The position numbers were made by a program, and so were the translations under genes. A model generated the notes under the pieces. It did not search any database. It had not been told where the DNA came from and saw only the letters and a program-made list of their open reading frames with translations. Shown here piece by piece: positions 32,323-43,600 of a stretch of 64,000 nucleotides of DNA (its first letter is position 1; each line of letters opens with the position of its first letter). The DNA is from Symbiodinium natans (taxonomy: Eukaryota; Sar; Dinophyceae; Suessiales; Symbiodiniaceae), in NCBI GenBank assembly GCA_905221605.1, contig CAJNDS010001446.1, positions 508,815 to 572,814 of the forward strand. Reading direction: 5' to 3'.

Positions 32323-32540
32323 TGTATGTATGTATGTATGTATGTATGTATGTATGTATGTATGTATGTATGTATGTATGTATGTATGTATGTATGTATG
32401 TATATATGTATATGTATGTATATATATATATATTATATACATATATATATATATATATGCTAACCCCCCCCCAAGAATACACATATATATATATATATAT
32501 ATATGTGTGCTACCCCCCCCCCAAAAAAAAACAAAAAAAA

Positions 32541-32580
<40 letters not shown>

Positions 32581-33602
32581 CCTTACCAGGGTACCTCAGG
32601 TCCAGGGCAAGGCGAAGCATCGGATCCCTAAGTTGCAGACATTTACGCTCGGAGTTAGGAGCTCTCCCTAGACTGCCGAACAGGGCTTAGGGTTTAGGGT
32701 TTAGGGTTTAGGGTTTAGGGTTTAGGGTTTAGGGTTTGGGATATTCTTAACTTAGTAGCTGAGTGAGGACACTTTACACTTTTTGGGATACCATAATTCC
32801 CTATAATGCCAATGAAGCACAACCAGGTTGGATTGTCTTGTTGCATGTGGGGCCTGCCAAATCAGGACTGGACCGTGTTGTGTTTTCGGGTTCACATAGG
32901 ATTCCCCGTCAAAGCTAGTTTCAGAGGAGTTTCAGGTCCGGCGGCTTCTTCCATGTATCCAGTTTGTCACGACGTCGCTGCGCAGTATCGTTGGCATTGC
33001 TGAACCCTAAACCCTAAACCCTAAACCCTAAACTCTAAACCCTAAACTCTACTGTCAGCTTCAAAGCGCCCAAAGACCTGACTCCCCCCATGAAAAATGC
33101 CGTGTCCACACAGGTCACGCCTGCGAGAGCCGCCCTGACCGGGAATCGATGAAGGGGCGGTTTGGCCCTGCAGGGGGTTTAGGGTTTAGGGTTTAGGGTT
33201 GAGGGTTCAGGGTTTAGGGTTTAGGGTTTAGGGTTTTGTGGGTCTAGGGTTTATATGAACCCTAGTCGGGCCCTTCCGAAACAGTCAGGCCTACAAACCT
33301 CCTTCAGTCTCACTGCCGCAAAGGCCCGAAGGATTGTTTAGACTTGCGCCCCTCATGCGGGGGCGTGTTTACGTTCATTGGTGCAGTGCAGCAGGGAGGG
33401 CTAGGATGTGGTCTTGGGTTTAACCTCTAAGCTCTATATGTTCTCTGTGTTGGAAGTGGAAGATCTCATGGTCTGGGACTTCATCACAGCTGCTGAACTC
33501 AGATTCCTGGAGCACATGCGTGAGCATGCCTGGTCGACGGCACCTAGTGCGAGTTTCAGCACCAAATCCGGTATTCTGAGCCCTTCCCTCCTGCTTGCGT
33601 AG
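32179..33602 (+). CDS. candidate multi-exon gene, unknown protein
   Basis: The exons are read as 32179-32253, 33114-33176 and 33490-33602, the last ending in TAG. All splice borders are phase 1. The peptides are CGRSAAAIDATVLQSST then SPQPAASG, then HACESRPDRESMKGRFG then PAG, then AELRFLEHMREHAWSTA then PSASFSTKSGILSPSLLLA. The second exon sits between a CCCTAAA run (33001-33050) and a TTTAGGG array that supplies its donor. An extra exon at 32936-33003 is also phase 1 at its start but would end the protein (GPAASSMYPVCHDVAAQ then YRWHC and TGA), or in another frame read VRRLLPCIQFVTTSLRS; it may be an alternative end. Confidence 0.45.
32293..32580 (+). repeat. (TATG)n, (TA)n and poly-C composite microsatellites
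   Basis: About 28 TATG units (32293-32404) are followed by TA runs. The sequence TATATATGCTA(A/C)CCCC appears twice (near 32450 and 32508), the second followed by an A-run. The Tyr/Val-rich ORFs through here are not genes. Confidence 0.95.
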
Positions 33603-33833
33603 ACAATGCTTGGATGCAGACGCGAGGCGTCCTCGTGCCCAGAGAGCCCAATGCTCCCCAGAAAGAAATATAAAATAGATCTGTTCTTCATCATGTGTAC
33701 CCTTACAGAGTGTAAGTTGTATTCCTTATCCTAAACCCTCAACCCTAAACCCTAAACCCTAAACCCTAAACCCTAAACCCTACACCCTAATAATCAATTA
33801 AGGCGTATTGGGCCACCTGGGGGGCATCCGCAG

Positions 33834-33923
33834 ATGTTTCTGCAAAGTGATGTATCCCCTGCGGTTGGAGGTTCAGGAACAGCAGATTTACTCGGCGGCC
33901 TTCTTAGGGAGCCTTCTTTTGAC
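33834..33923 (+). CDS. candidate exon, possibly first of a gene
   Basis: After CCGCAG the frame starts with ATG and reads MFLQSDVSPAVGGSGTAD then LLGGLLREPSFD before GTATCC, phase 0. A (TA)n plus poly-C composite follows at 33938-33972, as at 32450. No downstream exon was found because a satellite block follows. Confidence 0.4.
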
Positions 33924-34094
33924 GTATCCTATGATACGTATATATATATATATATGCTACCCCCCCCCCCCATGCGCCCACGCTTCAGCATGGTTTCCAG
34001 ACAAAAACACTACGTTCCGCCACCCGCGGTGGTTTTTAAAGCGGGGAGGAACTCCCATAAAACTCCAGCAGAAGTGACCTGAACAATTTGCTCG

Positions 34095-34950
34095 AGATTG
34101 TGGATTGCATGCTATGAGTTTAAATAGAAATCCTATGCATGTGAATAGCGTTCCTATCAAATTAAATTGGGTTCAATAGGATTCATCTTGTTTCAATAGG
34201 AATCTTATAAAAATGAAAAGGAAACCCATTAATAGGAATGAGAACCCTTAATTCTATTAAATTCTATGGGAACCCTATTCAAATGACAGAATCCTATCTA
34301 AATTGAAAGGAATCATACATTTGTAGGAGCCTTATTAAAATAATTCGGCAAACTATGGAAATGTATTGGGATCTTATACGCAGAAAAACAGGAATCCTCT
34401 ATTTCAATCCATAGGAACCCTAGAAAAAGTAGAACCGAATTATACTTGATAGCAATCCTAATAAACTGAAGAGGGCCCCTACTAAAATTAATAGGAACCA
34501 ATGGGACTCCTATAAAAAACAAGTGTGAACCCCTAAATAGTAGGAATCCTACTAAAATTAATATGAGCCTAAACCAATCGGTATCCCTTTCAAACGAATG
34601 AGATCCCTATTAAAATAAATACGAATCCCATTAACATGAATAAGCATCTGATTAAACTTGATAGGAATTTGATTACATTAGTAGGAGCCTTATTAAAAGA
34701 ATGAGGAACCCTATGAAACTTTATTGGAATCCTATAGAAATAAATAGGAATCCTCTATTGACTTCATAGGAATCCTGCCAATATTTTTTCGGAACCGGTG
34801 AAAGTTAATAGGAAGCCTATGAAAATGAATAGGAACCCTTACCAAATTGAAAAGAACCGGTTATAATTCATAGGAATCCTTTTAAAATGAGAAGGAACCT
34901 TGCTAAATGAATAGAAACCAATCGGACTCCTGTATAAAATAATATGAATC
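34095..34950 (+). repeat. AT-rich degenerate tandem repeat
   Basis: About 850 bp are built of diverged copies of roughly 28-30 bp, around AATAGGAATCCTATTAAAAT. The TAGGA...TCCTA part is itself palindromic. No coding capacity was seen. Composition differs sharply from the flanks. Confidence 0.85.
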
Positions 34951-34960
34951 GGCTTAAAAG

Positions 34961-36200
34961 ATTGGTTTTTTGGGACAGTACAGCATTTTTGCAGTCCCAG
35001 GCCTCGAAAGTGCTGTACTGTCCCAAAAAAACCAATCTTTTCAAGGCAAAAAGTGCAAAAATGCTGTACTGTCCCAAAAAAACCAAAAAAACCAAAGTTT
35101 GGAGACCTTGGGCTGCTTCAGGGCCTGGAGGTCTCCAAACTTTGGTTTTTTTGGTTTTTTTGGGACAGTACGGCATTTTTGCTTGTTTTGGCTTACAAAG
35201 ATTGGTTTTTTTGGGACAGTGCAGCGTTTTTGCAGTCCCAGGCCTCGAAAGTGCTGTACTGTCCCAAAAAAACCAATCTTTTTAAGGCAAAAAGTGCAAA
35301 AATGCTGTACTGTCCCAAAAAAACCAAAAAAACCAAAGTTTGGAGACCTTGGGCTCCTCCAGGGCCTGGAGGTCTCCAAACTTTGGTTTTTTTTGGTTTT
35401 TTTTGGGACAGTACGGCATTTTTGCTTGTTTTTGCTTAAAGAGAGTTTGGTTTTTTTGGGACAGTACAGCGTTTTTGCAGTCCCAGGCGTCGAAAGTGCT
35501 GTACTGTCCCAAAAAAACCAATCTTTTCAAGGCAAAAAGTGCAAAAATGCTGTACTGTCCCAAAAAAACCAAAAAAACCAAAGTTTGGAGACCTTGGGCT
35601 CCTCCAGGGCCTGGAGGTCTCCAAACTTTGGTTTTTTTGGTGTTTTTGGGACAGTACGGCATTTTTGCTTGTTTTTGCTTAAAAAGATTGGTTTTTTTGG
35701 GACAGTACAGCGTTTTTGCAGTCCCAGGCCTCGAAAGTGCTGTGCTGTCCCAAAAAAACCAATCTTTTTAAGGCAAAAAGTGCAAAAATGCTGTACTGTC
35801 CCAAAAAAACCAAAAAAACCAAAGTTTGGAGACCTTGGGCTCCTCCAGGGCCTGGAGGTCTCCAAACTTTGGTTTTTTTTGTTTTTTGGGACAGTACGGC
35901 ATTTTTGCTTGTTTTTGCTTAAAAAGATTGGTTTTTTTGGGACAGTACAGCGTTTTTGCAGTCCCAGGCCTCGAAAGTGCTGTACTGTCCCAAAAAACCA
36001 ATCTTTTTAAGGCAAAAAGTGCAAAAATGCTGTACTGTCCCAAAAAAACCAAAAAAACCAAAGTTTGGAGACCTTGGGCTCCTCCAGGGCCTGGAGGTCT
36101 CCAAACTTTGTTTTTTTTGGTTTTTTTGGGACAGTACGGCATTTTTGCTTGTTTTTGCTTAAAAAGATTGGTTTTTTTGGGACAGTACAGCGTTTTTGCT
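34961..36200. repeat. 240-bp satellite made of nested palindromes, five copies plus a partial sixth
   Basis: Copies start at about 34961, 35201, 35447, 35687, 35927 and 36167, and are nearly identical. Each holds three inverted pairs: TTGGTTTTTTTGGGACAGTA against TACTGTCCCAAAAAAACCAA; the same motif again with a changed loop; and CAAAGTTTGGAGACC against GGTCTCCAAACTTTG around GGGCTCCTCCAGGGCC. Because 240 is divisible by 3 and stops are few, long ORFs run on both strands (one of 346 codons), but they are by-products. A transcript would fold into strong hairpins. Confidence 0.95.
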
Positions 36201-36657
36201 CTTCTGGGCCTAAAACTTTGGTACAGTAGAGCGCTTTCGTGCTCGCTGCCCTCGGAGGCTTCGAAATCCTAAGCCTCTAAACCCTACCATGGCACCTGAG
36301 AGGAAAAAGTGTGGGCATATGGGGGGGGGGGTACCATATATATATATATATTTATTTATTTATTTTTTTATTTATTTGTGTATATATATATATATATTTC
36401 TATGTGTATATATATATGTATATATATATATATGTATATATAGGAGGTTCCGTATTGCAACGGGAACCGCCGAAAATGACCACATGTTGACGAACTCCCC
36501 ATACCTTATTCCTTCAAAACAAAACCCACGGGGCTTACTTCAGAACAACTCCTAGAACTGTGTGGGCAAGGCTTTCGGGTTGTGATCCGCCCGTCATCGA
36601 GAACCCTAAGCCCCGAAAACATCCCAGACCTCTTACCCCAAAACCTAAATTGGCAAG

Positions 36658-36728
36658 TTGAGGCTGTGCCTTGCGCCCTGAGCCCACAACTTCTCGAGCT
36701 CATCTCCGGGACTGTGCAGAATGCATAA
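36658..36728 (+). CDS. candidate terminal exon, unknown protein
   Basis: After GGCAAG the frame reads VEAVPCALSPQLLELI then SGTVQNA and TAA, with a phase 1 start. On the opposite strand 36790-36985 is also open (TQRLHALAAHGPSLVV and onward), but its splice borders are not evident. Confidence 0.35.
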
Positions 36729-36999
36729 GGCCCAGGGGGCGGCGTGCGTATGTGCCGACTACAGTAGGGTTTAGGGCTAAGGGTGAAGGGCTGCCTGCGC
36801 TGTCTCTGCACCCGAACAGGAAATATCGAGAAGGTTAAGATCATGAGGTTCAGGAGCAGACTCGTAGACTCCATGCTAAATGGCTGGTAGTGCGTACCCA
36901 CGACGAGGCTCGGTCCATGCGCAGCCAGCGCATGCAACCGCTGAGTTGCCATCGTAACCATCCCAGCTAACCCTGTCGCCGTCATTCCTTCACTCTGCT

Positions 37000-37108
37000 T
37001 AATATAGGGGTCGGAATACTTTCGAATGGTATTCCCTCACGGTCCCCATATAATTATACTAGAATAACCTCCCAAAAAACAGCGTTCTAATTCTTAAGGC
37101 CGCTGTAG
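37000..37108. repeat. dispersed element, family III
   Basis: AATATAGGGGTCGGAATAC at the left and TCTAATTCTTAAGGCCGCTGTA at the right, with TGGTATTCCCTCACGGTCCCC between. Confidence 0.75.
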
Positions 37109-37230
37109 GACGTTCTGGCTCGCATGTCGCCCTGTTTCACGCAAGAGGTACGGAAGCCGATGTCGTGCTGTTGCAACTGTCGCGGCCGAATTTAAAAAAG
37201 TGGCGCGCTCTCCTCTGCGCTTTCTTGCAG

Positions 37231-37314
37231 CCTGTTGCCATAAACCACCTAAGTTCCCGCGCCCTGGCCGAAGAGCGGCAGCAACCCCAGACCCTACATG
37301 CCAGCCTTCGATCC
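37231..37314 (+). CDS. candidate internal exon, unknown protein
   Basis: A clear acceptor (CTTTCTTGCAG) and donor GTGCCA enclose 28 codons, phase 0-0: PVAINHLSSRALAEERQ then QPQTLHASLRS. The opposite strand is open too, but reads Arg/Ala-rich without a border match. Confidence 0.4.
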
Positions 37315-37347
37315 GTGCCAGCATCCCAAAAGCCCTACACCCGAACC

Positions 37348-37530
37348 TTGGGATGTTCCCCCTTGTACTAACAGTCCTTAAGAGGGATTATAGTAGGGTT
37401 TAGGGTTTAGGGTTTAGGGTTTAGGGTTTAGGGTTTAGGGTTTAGGGTTTAGGGTTTAGGGTTTAGGGTTTAGGGCCCCCTGTTTTAATCCTTTCTGATA
37501 AGGACGGTTAGTACAAGGGCGAACACCCCT
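37348..37530. repeat. foldback element, family IV, with a TTTAGGG array inside
   Basis: Left end TTGGGATGTTCCCCCTTGTA - CTAACAGTCC, right end GGACGGTTAGTACAAGGGCG. The inverted ends surround GATTATAGTA(GGGTTTA)n and a remnant of the other arm. The array, 37395-37475, occupies the element's centre. Confidence 0.8.
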
Positions 37531-37822
37531 AAGTCCGCCCTGGCAGGCTTCGCAGTCAAGCGCGCTCGAACGACCATCCGGGCAAGGTGCCGGAGTTCGG
37601 AATGAAGGGGCTCTAAAGCCGAGGCTTTCTTGCAGGTGTCAGGGCAGCCACTATGGTTCAGGGTTCAGGGTTCAGGGTTTAGGGTTTAGGGTTAAGGGTT
37701 TAGGGTTTAGGGTTTAGGGTTTATACAATTCGAGAAGGCTCCAGTAAAGGCTCCCAGCAGAAATTCAGCCCTAGAGCCTCACAATCCTCCACACTAAGTC
37801 CTCAAAACAGGGCGTGTTAAGA

Positions 37823-37918
37823 AGTACCCTAAGGCTCCAATGTAGTTGCTTTTTTGGGTTAGTGAAAGGGGATTCTAGCATACTACCCCAAAAAGGTACT
37901 ACATAGGAGCCTTAGGGT
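37823..37918. repeat. foldback element with TACCCTAAGGCTCC ends
   Basis: TACCCTAAGGCTCCAATGTAGT at the left pairs with ACTACATAGGAGCCTTAGGGTA at the right; inside, GCTTTTTTGGGTTAG pairs loosely with TACCCCAAAAAGG. Only one copy was seen. Confidence 0.75.
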
Positions 37919-38004
37919 AAAAGCCAGGTCCAGGTTTTCTACTGCTCAATGGTGGGGATTGCAACTTTCGGAGTGCTTGGGCTCGGTCAGGGTCTGGGGT
38001 TTAA

Positions 38005-38180
38005 GCCCTAAGCCCTAAGCCCTAAACCCTAAACCCTAAACCCTAAACCCTAAACCCTAAACCCTAAACCCTAAACCCTAAACCCTAAACCCTAAACCCT
38101 AAACCCTAAACCCTAAACCCTAAACCCTAAACCCTAAACCCTAAACCCTAACCCTAAACCCTAAACCCTAAACCCTAAAC
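38005..38180 (-). repeat. telomere-like array, CCCTAAA strand
   Basis: About 24 units with one hexamer slip (38148-38155), introduced by CCCTAAG units. Confidence 0.95.
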
Positions 38181-38665
38181 GGCACAGGAGTTTCAGCCTT
38201 TCAGGGTCTGAGGGTTGAGAGCTTGAGGCCTTGGGTTCCGCGCGAGTCGGTGCTTTGCACCGTCAACTCAGTCCGACCCTACTTGTAAGGACCCGAACCC
38301 CTAAACCCGAAAGCCTAAACCCTGAACCCGAAACCCACCACCCTTTTCCAAAGTATCCTCCAACCCGAAACCTTGAGTCTGTTAAGCTGGGGTGTCTGGC
38401 TCATAAGTATTGTAAGTCATAGTGACGCCTGGAGTTCGCTTTAGTAGGAAGCGCCTGCTCAGTACCCCTGCGCATTCCTGCGGTCGGGTCTTGCAGTTCA
38501 CGGCCTGGGCTTTTCAAGTTTTCGAGGTTCAGGCTTCAGCTTTTTTTAGTCGTCAGGGTTCGGGGTTTGTAAGGTTTGCAGCTCGGGGGTTCGGAGTCTG
38601 GTGATGAGTGTGTAGGGTTTTCGGTTCAAGGCCCCAAGGGGCCCAAATGGGGACTTCGCGCTCAG

Positions 38666-39397
38666 GGGCTGCCCACCCTCGCGGAGGCCGACAAGGCCTG
38701 GCTGAATTCGAGGGATCCATCCTGCAAAAGCTCCCCGTTTTAGGGTTTCGGCTTTAGGGTTTACGGTTGAGGGCCTAAGTATAGGGTTAAGGGCAGAGCT
38801 GAAGGTTTCCCGAAGCCCCTTAAGGTTGCGAAACCCTTACGTGCAAGGTAAACCAGCTGTTCATTTTCATACTCTGGCTGTTCAGGCACCTAATCATATC
38901 ATTTGGGGGCTTAAAGTTTGGGGCTTGCCATAGAGGAGCTAGGATTGAGGGCTTTGAGGCCCTAAGTGTCTGTACCTTAATACCCGAAACCCTATAAGCC
39001 ATAAAGAAAACTTAGTAGTACCGGGGTCGGAGAAATCACTAATCGTATTCCCTTCTGGTCCCTGTAGAATACCACTATGAATAACAACCGCCCCCAAACC
39101 CTATTCTACTTATTTAGGCCCCTATATCACCAATCCAAGGTCCGCAACAACGATTGTGGTATAGTCACACACACATGCGTGAGAGCCGCATTGAGGCATC
39201 GTCAAGTGCTGGCCTCACTTGACGATGCGAGGTCCGATCTTGAACTTCTTCAGTACGCCTCCTTCTGGGCACGGGACGCCGCACCGTACCTCTGCGAGGC
39301 GAGTTGCCTGACAGTGGCGCATCAGCCGGGGGAGCAACGCGACCACGCCAGGCTGACCCGTGCGCGTTGCCGCAAGCTGGGCGGGCTTTTGCGCTGA
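38666..39397 (+). CDS. candidate gene end, two exons, unknown protein
   Basis: Exon 38666-38736 follows GCTCAG and reads GLPTLAEADKAWLNSRD then PSCKSSP; its donor is the GTTTTAGGG of a telomere-like run (phase 2). The last exon ends at TGA 39395-39397 and reads HRQVLASLDDARSDLEL then LQYASFWARDAAPYLCE then ASCLTVAHQPGEQRDH then ARLTRARCRKLGGLLR. An acceptor at 39195 gives the required phase; 39167 is an alternative. GC content and amino-acid make-up are clearly gene-like. A family III element lies in the intron (39019-39128). No family is recognised; the protein end is helical and strongly basic. Confidence 0.5.
39019..39128. repeat. dispersed element, family III
   Basis: ACCGGGGTCGGAGAAATCAC - AATCGTATTCCCTTCTGGTCCC - CTATTCTACTTATTTAGGCCCC is close to the copies at 7671 and 37000. 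Confidence 0.75.
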
Positions 39398-39920
39398 ATT
39401 CGCCATGCTTCCGAATGCATACCGGACGAATTAACACGGCCTGAAGCCACTACTGTTATGAGTTGCGCGCTCCTACACCCTAAGCTTTTGACCCTACACA
39501 TGGCATGAAACTTAAACCCAATCACGAACAAAAATCATCATTTGTGCATCGTACTCAACAATGGTGCAGAAGAATTGCTTCGAACCCTGTACCAAAACCT
39601 ACGGGTTGTTAGTCGGAAATGACTGCTGGACTAATGTTTGCCGACAATCCATAAAGTCCAAAACCTACTCTCCGAATCCAAAGCCGCAAGAATCCTAAAA
39701 CCCTAAGCCCAAAAACTCCAAAAGCCCCACACCCTAAAGACCCCAAGCACTTCTGTAAATCCAACACTCCCAAAACCCAGCTTAAATAAACCCAGCTTAA
39801 ATACCCTAGGCCCTAAGACCCGAAACCCGAAACCCTAAACCCTAAACCCTAAACCCTATACCCTAAACCCTAAACCCTAAACCCTGACCCCAAATGCCTT
39901 AGAACCTAACCTTGAAGCAG

Positions 39921-40597
39921 CAAGAAGAGGTGCCGAAGGCACCGATCCCCCGGCCGCTGCCGCAGCTCCTCCACCGGAGCCGGGGAGCTCGGGTTTAGGG
40001 TTTAGGGTTTGGGGTTTGGGGTTTGGGGTTTAGGGTTTAGTGTTTAGGGTTTAGGGTTTAGGGTTTAGGATTTAGGCTTTAAGGATGAGATGGGCAGTAA
40101 GTAGGGTCTATTTAGGGTTGATGATTTAGGATTTAGGGCTTAGGGGATGAGAGCACAATAGGGTTCAGGGTGTACATGCAACAGCATTCACGAACCGCCT
40201 TCGCCCCTCCCCCATGGTATCCCCCCACCCCCTGTGGTTCGTGGTGGGTTCGGGTTTGGGGTTCCCCCCATACCGGTTCATGGTCTGTCCAGGGTCAGGC
40301 AGTAGTCACCGCCCCCCGTGTTTCATGGTGGGTTCAGGTTCAGGGTTTAGGGCGGGTTTAGGTTTAGGGTTCCCGCCTCGGTTTTCCCCTCGTGGTGGGT
40401 TTAGGGTTCAGGGTGGGGTCAGGGCTAGAGTTTTCGGGCTCAGGGTTTAGGGTTTAGGGCCGTTTAGGGTTTAGAGGTTAAAGTTTCGGGTTCCCTGGTT
40501 CGTGGTGGTTTGAGTGTTTTCGGGCTGAGGACTCAGGTTGCGAGTTGAGGGGTTAGGGTTTAGGGTTTTCCCTCTCTCCCGCTGTGTCGTAACCGTG

Positions 40598-40665
<68 letters not shown>

Positions 40666-43600
40666 TGTGTGTGTGTGGGGGTACTAGGTTTTATTCAGGG
40701 TTTAGGGTTCCTCTTCTCGACAACGCGCAGGCAACCACTACCGACGGATGTTTTTTTCAAGTTTTTAGACAGCAAGACTCGAAGCCTTCACAAGAGCCCT
40801 GAGAATCCCAAAGCTTATGTCCACAGAGCCCTACAACTGGAACCCTGGATTAAGGCTGATTAGGGTTCACCGCGCTGAGGGTCGCTGAAGCCCTGCACGC
40901 TCTTAAACCCTGAACCCCGAACCCTGAACCCTAACCCTGAACCCTAAACCCTAAACCCTAACCCTACAAAAACCTTCAACCTGATTAATCCCCGAACCCC
41001 AAACCCTAAACCCTAAACCCTGAACTCTCAAACCCTAAACCCTAAACCCTAAACCCTAAACCCTAGCCCTAAACCCTAAACACTAAAAACGGGGGGCATC
41101 GTGTCCCTGCTCTCCAAGGCGCTCCGCGTCCAGTTCAGACATCCGCCGCGCCGGAGCCGCAGGTTCAGTGGGGCTCTTGGGGCTTTAGGGTTTAGGGATG
41201 TGAGGGGTTTAGGGTTTAGCGTTTAGGGTTTAGGGCTCAGGGTTTAGGGTTTAGGGTTTAGGGCTTAGGGTTTAGGGCTTAGGGCTTGCGGTTTAGGGTT
41301 TTGGGTTTTTGGGGGGTTGAGGGGTTTACCTCAAGAGCCCCAAAATACATACTTTTTTTTTTTTGCCACTGTCCTTCTTGGGCAAAGAGCTTAGATTTGG
41401 GTTCCGTAGGCGGGGTTTCGGTTTGGGCTGTAGGGCTCCGCGGTCCCGGTGATCCCAAGCGCATGTGCCCAGTGGAAAGGGTATTAGGGTTTAGGGTTTA
41501 GGGTTTAAGGTTTAGGGCTTGGGGTTGAGAGTTTAGGGTTTAGGGTTTAGGGTTTAGGGTTTAGGGTTTAGGGTTTAGGGTTTAGGGTTTAGGGTTTAGG
41601 GCTTGGGGTTGAGAGTTTAGGGTTTAAGAGGTTAAAGAACTGCCAAGGTGATCCCCTTACGTCCTTGTCATAATTTTAACGTGAAGTGTCCCTCAAATAC
41701 CAACTTTAGTTGAATAGGTCCGTAGAGGACCTACCTTGGTTGAGATTTACCTGCGGATGGTCGACGAGTGCGTCCATTTGCCACGAATTGGTCTTGCTTT
41801 GGGCTGTTTTGGGGCGTGTGTCTCATGTTGGATGCGGCTACGGCATGCAGTGAGTTCAGGAGTCAAGCTACCAGTCGTCATTGTCAGCTTTGCTGCCTCT
41901 TTGCTTTTGCGCTTGCGCCCCTGGGCCAAGATCTTAATCCAAACTCTACCCTGACTCTACACCGTGAACAGGACGCCCTCAGCCAAATACTCTCAGAACT
42001 TTTGAAGGCTGTCACGTAGGACTTGTAGGGCTACCAAGCTCTCGGCAAATCACTCTGGCCCCACTGTAAAAAGAGGGCTCGACTTACTAAACCCTAAACC
42101 CTAAACGCCAAACCCTAAACCCTAAACCCCAAACCCAAGACTCTAAATCCTAAACCCTAAACCCAGCGACCTCTCCGCCATTTGACGAAAGCCTTCTTGC
42201 GGAGGCACCGCCAGCACCGGCACCGACCCCGCCGCCTTCCGATCCCCCCGAAGCCGCAGAGCCAAAGGCCGGTTTGGGGCTTGGGTTTTGGGGTTTGGGG
42301 TTCAGGGTTTGGGGTTTAGGGTTTGGGGGCTAGGGCTTGAGGATTAGGGTTTTGGGGTAGGGCTTAGGGCTTGGGGCTTAGGGCTGAGGGTCAAGGATTC
42401 AGCGCGTAGGGTTAAGGGTTCAGATATTTAGGTCAAGCATTCAGGGCTTGGAGTTTCTTGATGCGGGTTTCGGCTACTTGCCGGCAGGAAGGTGGAATGT
42501 TGCTAGTTTCGGCGAACCCAGAGAGAGGTCGGAGACGCATCACAGACTTCTTGTGGAGCTTCGAAGCACTGGATTTAGGGTTCAGGGTTGAGGGTTAGGG
42601 TTTCGGGTTAATCATTCAGGATCTAGAGTTCCGGATGTTGGGGCTTTGATCAGGAATCAGGATACCGTCCTTTTTTGGTTGGTGTTCGGTCGGCTGTACA
42701 ACCCACGGATTCGAAGCTGCCTTTGTACATGCCAAACAACGAGAGCGAGAGAGTGATACAGAGAGAGAGAGAGAGACAGAGAGAGAGAGAGAGAAGAAAA
42801 AAAGAGACAGAGAGAGAGCGAGAGAGCGAGAGAGACGGACGGAGAGATGAGCGGGAAGCGGGAGAAATGCGAGACAGAAGATACACGAGAGTGGAGATAG
42901 AAACCAGAGAGAGAGAAGGGAGGTGGGAGAGGGAAAGGGGAAGGGCGAGGAAGAGGGAGAAGAAATAGTGCTGGGTGCAAATGCAATACTAGGTAGGCCC
43001 TTGGGATATTTTATATTTTCCCTTATTGGGTTTAACAGGGTCATATTCAGGAATATTTTTCAGAGGGGTTTATGGGCCATCCTAGAATACAGTTTAGGAT
43101 CAACCGTCACTTTGAGCGCGGTGCCAACTTGAAGCCCTTGACTGAGGCTCTAGACCACTGTAAATTCTCTAAAGGGTTTCGGTTATAGGGTTTTAGGGTT
43201 GTAGGGTTTTAGGGTTTTAGGGTTTAGGGTTTTAGGGTTTAGTGTTTAGGGTTTAGGGTCCTTGCTTCAAAGTGTAGTCAACTAAACCTTCTTCCCTGGA
43301 CCACTGTCCGCCAACCCCGCCTCCGGCCAATAGGCGACAGCAAGCCCCACCATCCCCTCGCCAACGACTGTAACGGCAGGCGCCTGTGTCAGCGGAGGTG
43401 GAAAAGCTGCAGGCGCGGGGACCAGGGGCTCCAGCGACTATATATTGAACACCTTGGGTTGCACCCTTGCGTTCGGGGGACTTCTCCCTGTTAAAAAACT
43501 CCTTAGAGAATATATGTGCCATACTGACAGCTAAGGGAAACTGTAGTTAGGGGGCACCGCCTTAGCCTTGTAGGGAGCAGACTCCTAGGTGTAGTTCAGG

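Noticed and set aside
32180-32690. Several long Tyr/Val/Cys/Ile ORFs
   Set aside because: They run through (TATG)n and (TA)n microsatellites. Only the first 75 bases (32179-32253) are kept as a possible exon.
34970-36010. 346-codon open frame rich in Phe, Lys and Cys on the + strand
   Set aside because: It is the 240-bp palindromic satellite read in a frame without stops. Equally long frames exist on the - strand and in other frames, and its sequence repeats every 80 residues.
36790-36985. Possible minus-strand exon (TQRLHALAAHGPSLVV)
   Set aside because: Protein-like but without acceptor or donor at suitable places; left uncalled.
40603-40863. ORF starting with a Cys-Val repeat
   Set aside because: It comes from a (GT)n microsatellite. 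The part after it may contain coding sequence, but no border could be set.
42616-43044. ORFs of 78-142 codons (Leu/Ser on -, Arg/Glu on +)
   Set aside because: They follow from a purine-only tract and continue into a family V repeat.
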